Position numbers and translations under genes: made by a program. The notes beneath the pieces were generated by a model, which was given only the letters and a program-made list of their open reading frames with translations, made no database searches and was not told where the DNA came from. Of a stretch of DNA of 7,615 nucleotides, positions 4,939 through 7,615 are shown in pieces. The stretch's first letter is position 1. Each line of letters opens with the position of its first letter. Origin of the DNA: an uncultured Oscillibacter sp. (GTDB lineage Bacteria; Bacillota_A; Clostridia; Oscillospirales; Oscillospiraceae); contig CAQVQZ010000107.1 in NCBI GenBank assembly GCA_948902155.1, positions 1-7,615 on the forward strand, in the 5' to 3' direction.

Positions 4939-5559
4939 ATGTGTACAGAGACCTTCCTCCGGCTGCCGGAGGAGAAGCGGCGTCGATTCCTCGACGCCGC
5001 TTGGGAGGAGTTCAGCACCGTCCGCTTTGTGGATGTGTCCATCAACCAGATCGTCCGCCGGGCGGGCATCCCCCGGGGGAGCTTCTACCAATACTTCACC
5101 AGCAAGGACGATCTCTTCGCCTATCTTCTCGAGGAGGTGCGGAACCACGTCAAGGAGGAGTACCGCCGGGCCCTGAAGGACAACGGCGGTGACATTTTCC
5201 AGGTTCAGCTGGACTGCTTCGACCGCATGACCTCTCAGGAGCTGGCCCTGGACCCGATGATGGAGCGGTGCATGCTGTTTATCAAGAACAACCAGGGGGT
5301 GGATATTCAAAGGCTCCTTCCCACCCGGCCCGGGCAGCGGCTGCTGGATGGGCTTTGGGACGTCATCGACCTCTCCGGCCTTCGGGACCCCAGTCCGGAC
5401 TACGGCAGAGCTGTCTTCTGCCTGCTGATGACCGCCCTGGGCAGCGCCTTTATGGACACCATGCTCTGCCCCGGGGAGCGGGCGCTCTATCGGGAGGAGC
5501 TGGCGGCCAAGCTGGAGATTGTGAAGTACGGCAGCCTGCGGGCGGAGGGGCGCTCCTGA
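4939..5559 (+). CDS. TetR/AcrR-family transcriptional regulator
   Basis: Cytoplasmic ligand-responsive repressor of 206 residues, a normal family length. The N-terminal TetR DNA-binding domain spans about residues 10-60: KRRRFLDAAWEEFS, then the helix-turn-helix VSINQIVRRAGIPRGSFYQYF and the closing SKDDLFAYLLEE. The rest is a helical ligand and dimer domain of no recognisable specificity. The ATG at 4939 is preceded by GAGAGGGA; a GTG at 4912 in frame would lie inside the operator and is rejected. Promoter and operator upstream indicate autoregulation. The TolC-like and adaptor genes follow on the same strand, making it a likely efflux regulator, but they have their own promoter whose dyad differs from the TetR palindromes, so direct control of them is not shown. 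Confidence 0.93.
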   Translation: MCTETFLRLPEEKRRRFLDAAWEEFSTVRFVDVSINQIVRRAGIPRGSFYQYFTSKDDLFAYLLEEVRNHVKEEYRRALKDNGGDIFQVQLDCFDRMTSQELALDPMMERCMLFIKNNQGVDIQRLLPTRPGQRLLDGLWDVIDLSGLRDPSPDYGRAVFCLLMTALGSAFMDTMLCPGERALYREELAAKLEIVKYGSLRAEGRS

Positions 5560-5567
5560 AATTTTTC

Positions 5568-5598
5568 TTGACCTTCCCCCTGGTGGAAGGTGTATAAG
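5568..5598 (+). promoter_or_regulatory. MerR-type promoter with 19-base spacer before the efflux operon
   Basis: -35 TTGACC (5568-5573) and -10 TATAAG (5593-5598) are separated by 19 bases, too long for good unaided use by sigma-A. Centred in the spacer is a dyad ACCTTCC-N7-GGAAGGT (5571-5591) with perfect 7-base arms. Long spacer plus central dyad is the hallmark of MerR-family activated promoters, and the CCTTCC-N7-GGAAGG halves equal those known for CueR at copA. The element starts nine bases after the tetR stop and transcription would begin near 5605. No MerR gene is in the window. Confidence 0.78.
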
Positions 5599-5621
5599 GG
5601 ATCAAGAAGCTCTCCGGGAGC

Positions 5622-5637
5622 GGCGCGTTTCCGCGCC
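5622..5637 (+). other. Stable hairpin in the 5' leader of the efflux operon
   Basis: GGCGCG-TTTC-CGCGCC forms a 6-base GC stem in the leader of about 70 bases between the MerR-type promoter and the TolC-like gene. A weaker GCTC/GAGC stem (5609-5621) precedes it. No T run follows, so it is not a terminator; it may protect the transcript or simply reflect base composition. Confidence 0.4.
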
Positions 5638-5676
5638 GGCGCGGGCAGAGACTACATATATAAAAGGAGGACCCAC

Positions 5677-7089
5677 ATGAGGAAGCAATGGATCGCGCTG
5701 CTGGCGGCGCTGGCGCTGGCGCTGCCGCTGTGCGCCATACCCGCCCTGGCGCAGACGGACCAGGCCCCCCCCGCCCAGGCGGAGCAGGCCGAACCGGAGG
5801 CCGGGAGCTCCAGAGAGGACGGCGAAGCCGGGGAGGAGGCGCCCTCCGGGGAGGAAGCCGGAGGGGGGACCATCGTCGCGGAACCCGGCGAAACGCCGGG
5901 GACCGCCGCCGGCAGCACCATGGACGACGAGCTGGTCTTCGGTGGGGAGAGCGATTTCCGCTACCTCGCCTTTGAGGACCTGCGGGACCGGGTGCTGGAG
6001 GGCAGCCTGACCGCCAAAATGCTGGAGGAGTCCATCGCCTCCATCGACGCCACGGATTATACCAAGATGTATCTGGAGCTGGCCGCCCAGCTCACCAGTC
6101 TGGAGGCCGCCCAGAGCATGTATGCCCAGATTCCCGTGGCCTCCCCCATGGAGGGGGCGATGCAGGGCTTCGTCATCTCCAACCTGGCCAGCTCCTACGG
6201 CAGCCTCAGCGCCACGGTGTCCGACCTGGCCACCGGGAAGCTTCAGCGGGACGCCGCCGCCGCCAAGCGGCAGCTGAAAAACGCCCAGGACCTCACCGTG
6301 GTGGGGGCGGAGTCGCTGTACTTCGCCATTCTGGAGCTGGAGCAGACCAAGGCCACCCTCCAACGGAACCTGGCCGCCGTGGACAGAAGCATGGAGGAAA
6401 TGGAGCTCCGGTACGAGCTGGGGCAGATCTCCGCCCTGACTCTGGAGCAGGTGAAAAGCAGCCGGGCCTCCCTTCAGAGCAGCCTCAGCACGCTGGAGAT
6501 GAATCTCCGCCGGTGCAAGCTTCAGCTGCAGTCCATGGTGGGGGCGGACCTCAACGGCTCCCTGGTGCTGGGCCCCCTGCCGGAGCTCAGCCGGGGACTG
6601 GTGGACAGCATGAGCTACGCCCAGGATCTGGCGGAGGCCAAGGACCACAGCTATGACCTCTTCGCCGCGAAAAAGAAGCTGGACGAAGCCGGCGACACCT
6701 ATGACGACGCCCGGTCCAATTACGCCCGGGATACATACAACCTCCGCAGCGCCCGGCACACCTATGAGGCGGCGCTGTACGAGTACAAGATGTCCGTGCA
6801 GAATTTTGAGATGAACTTCCGCAGCGCCTTCGACTCCGTGAAGGACTACCAGCAGGTGCTGAACTCCGCCCAGACCTCCCTCGCCTTCCAGGAGAGCACC
6901 TATGCCTCCATGGAACTGAAATACCGGCAGGGGACCATCTCCCACAACGCCCTTCTCGCCGCCGAGGATGAGCTGGCCGCCGCCAAGGACGCGGTGGCCT
7001 CCGCCAGGCGGAACCTCTTCACCGCCTTCCGGACCTATTACTGGGCCATGCATTACGGCGTGATGAACAGCGGCCAGACGGGGCAGTGA
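5677..7089 (+). CDS. TolC-like exported protein of an RND/HlyD-type efflux system
   Basis: Exported, largely helical protein of 470 residues related to the TolC/outer membrane efflux family, expected to form the outer channel segment of a tripartite pump. The start at 5677 follows AAAAGGAGG by six bases. A signal peptide occupies residues 1-25 with likely cleavage at ALA-Q, followed by an acidic Glu/Gly/Pro/Ala-rich linker to about 85. From there on long heptad-like helices dominate. Two halves repeat: MELRYELGQISALTLEQVKSS at 242-262 and MELKYRQGTISHNALLAAEDE at 412-432, the G-x-IS turn typical of this family's duplicated coiled-coil hairpins. In the second half the helices run through about 340-410 with little room for the beta hairpin that anchors TolC in an outer membrane. 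The adaptor gene follows after 65 bases. A tail-fibre or other coiled-coil protein is an unlikely alternative. Confidence 0.82.
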   Translation: MRKQWIALLAALALALPLCAIPALAQTDQAPPAQAEQAEPEAGSSREDGEAGEEAPSGEEAGGGTIVAEPGETPGTAAGSTMDDELVFGGESDFRYLAFEDLRDRVLEGSLTAKMLEESIASIDATDYTKMYLELAAQLTSLEAAQSMYAQIPVASPMEGAMQGFVISNLASSYGSLSATVSDLATGKLQRDAAAAKRQLKNAQDLTVVGAESLYFAILELEQTKATLQRNLAAVDRSMEEMELRYELGQISALTLEQVKSSRASLQSSLSTLEMNLRRCKLQLQSMVGADLNGSLVLGPLPELSRGLVDSMSYAQDLAEAKDHSYDLFAAKKKLDEAGDTYDDARSNYARDTYNLRSARHTYEAALYEYKMSVQNFEMNFRSAFDSVKDYQQVLNSAQTSLAFQESTYASMELKYRQGTISHNALLAAEDELAAAKDAVASARRNLFTAFRTYYWAMHYGVMNSGQTGQ

Positions 7090-7154
7090 GGAACCCGCGC
7101 CCCCGGGGTCCCGGGAGGCGTCCCTATGAAATCAGCAGCAATTGGAGGAACCAC

Positions 7155-7615
7155 ATGATGCACAAAAAGATCCTGGCGGCGGGGCTTGCCGCCGTTCTGG
7201 CGCTGTCCCTGGCCGCCTGCGGCGGCGGGGAGGAGGCGCCCCAAGAGGAGCCCGCCAGCCCCGGCGTGGCCGTCCAGGTCCAGGAGATCGGGGCGGACAC
7301 CATCTACACGGAGAACACCGTCTCCGGCCAGCTCTCCGCCGAGGACGAGTCCACCATCATGGTGGCCGTCAGCGCCAAATGCACCGCCGTTTACGCCGAG
7401 GCCGGCGACGAGGTGAAGGCGGGGGACGTGCTGTGCACCCTGGACCTGGGAAGCACCCTGTCCAGCTACAACGCCGCCGGCATCAGCTACCGTTCCTCGG
7501 TCCAGAGCTATAACGACCAGGCGGCGGTATTCGAAAAGCAGGTGGCCCTGATGGAGAAAAACGTCCGGGACCTGAAGGAGCTCTTTGAGATCGGCGCGGC
7601 CTCCCAGATGGAGAT
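7155..7615 (+). CDS. RND/HlyD-type efflux adaptor lipoprotein, C-terminal part missing
   Basis: Periplasmic-adaptor-like subunit that links an inner-membrane pump to the TolC-like protein. The first 153 residues are present and the frame is open at the right edge. A lipoprotein signal ends in LAAC (Cys22), followed by a Gly/Glu/Pro linker. The barrel-sandwich (lipoyl-like) first half is clear: NTVSGQLSAEDESTIMVAVSAKCTAVYAEAGDEVKAGDVLCTLD within about 54-97. A helical hairpin starts near 112 and contains RDLKELFEIGAASQME at 138-153, the position of the TolC-contacting tip motif in AcrA-like adaptors. Two ATG codons are adjacent (7155 and 7158); GGAGG at 7144-7148 is six bases from the first. 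A gene for an RND or ABC-type (MacB-like) pump is expected downstream. Cysteines 76 and 94 lie in the lipoyl-like domain. Confidence 0.9.
   Translation, partial: MMHKKILAAGLAAVLALSLAACGGGEEAPQEEPASPGVAVQVQEIGADTIYTENTVSGQLSAEDESTIMVAVSAKCTAVYAEAGDEVKAGDVLCTLDLGSTLSSYNAAGISYRSSVQSYNDQAAVFEKQVALMEKNVRDLKELFEIGAASQME

Noticed and set aside
5590..5676. Upstream GTG start for the TolC-like protein
   Set aside because: It would begin within the promoter and place 29 residues before an obvious signal peptide; the ATG at 5677 has a strong ribosome binding site.
5602..7053. 483-codon minus-strand frame opposite the TolC-like gene
   Set aside because: Gly/Leu/His-rich shadow with no start signal; the plus strand has a signal peptide and the family repeats.

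Overview
The window looks like a chromosomal stretch from a GC-rich, low-cell-wall-complexity Firmicute, most likely a gut Clostridia member of the Oscillospiraceae type (Flavonifractor/Oscillibacter-like). That is an inference from strong AAGGAGG-type ribosome binding sites, high GC coding DNA with AT-rich promoters, a zinc-type binding protein of the clostridial GDRFP variety, and small XRE regulator plus membrane protein pairs. No rRNA, tRNA, CRISPR array, transposase or prophage gene was seen.

Left part (1-2360, minus strand): a threonine ammonia-lyase gene (ilvA, single C-terminal ACT-like domain) is followed 79 bases downstream by a sodium:dicarboxylate/amino-acid symporter gene that runs off the left edge. 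Together they suggest import and deamination of threonine or serine. Upstream of ilvA is a leader of about 180 bases with a TATAAT promoter, a possible 28-codon leader ORF and three hairpins. The best-placed initiation codon of ilvA appears to be ACG rather than ATG.

Middle-left (2360-3994, minus strand): a spacer of about 300 bases with an AT-rich hairpin, then a two-gene unit transcribed leftwards: a ZnuA-like metal-binding lipoprotein and a 102-residue protein of unknown function. No ABC permease or ATPase accompanies the binding protein in the window.

Middle-right (4011-4820, plus strand): a 68-residue XRE regulator overlaps by four bases a 149-residue four-helix membrane protein. Two related palindromes (GTAAAGG-N2-CCTTTAC type) flank the regulator's promoter, one covering its -35 box, and lie between this unit and the divergent metal-binding gene. 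A strong terminator closes the unit.

Right part (4855-7615, plus strand): a TetR regulator with a perfect TTGACA-17-TATAAT promoter followed at once by a 37-base double palindrome, the expected self-repression layout. Then comes a second promoter with a 19-base spacer centred on CCTTCC-N7-GGAAGG, the architecture of MerR-family (CueR-like) activated promoters. It drives a TolC-like exported protein and an RND/HlyD-type lipoprotein adaptor, cut off by the right edge. This is an efflux or secretion operon, presumably continued by an inner-membrane pump. A TolC relative in a probable single-membrane bacterium, with little room for a beta barrel, under a MerR-type promoter next to a TetR gene, is the most interesting feature.
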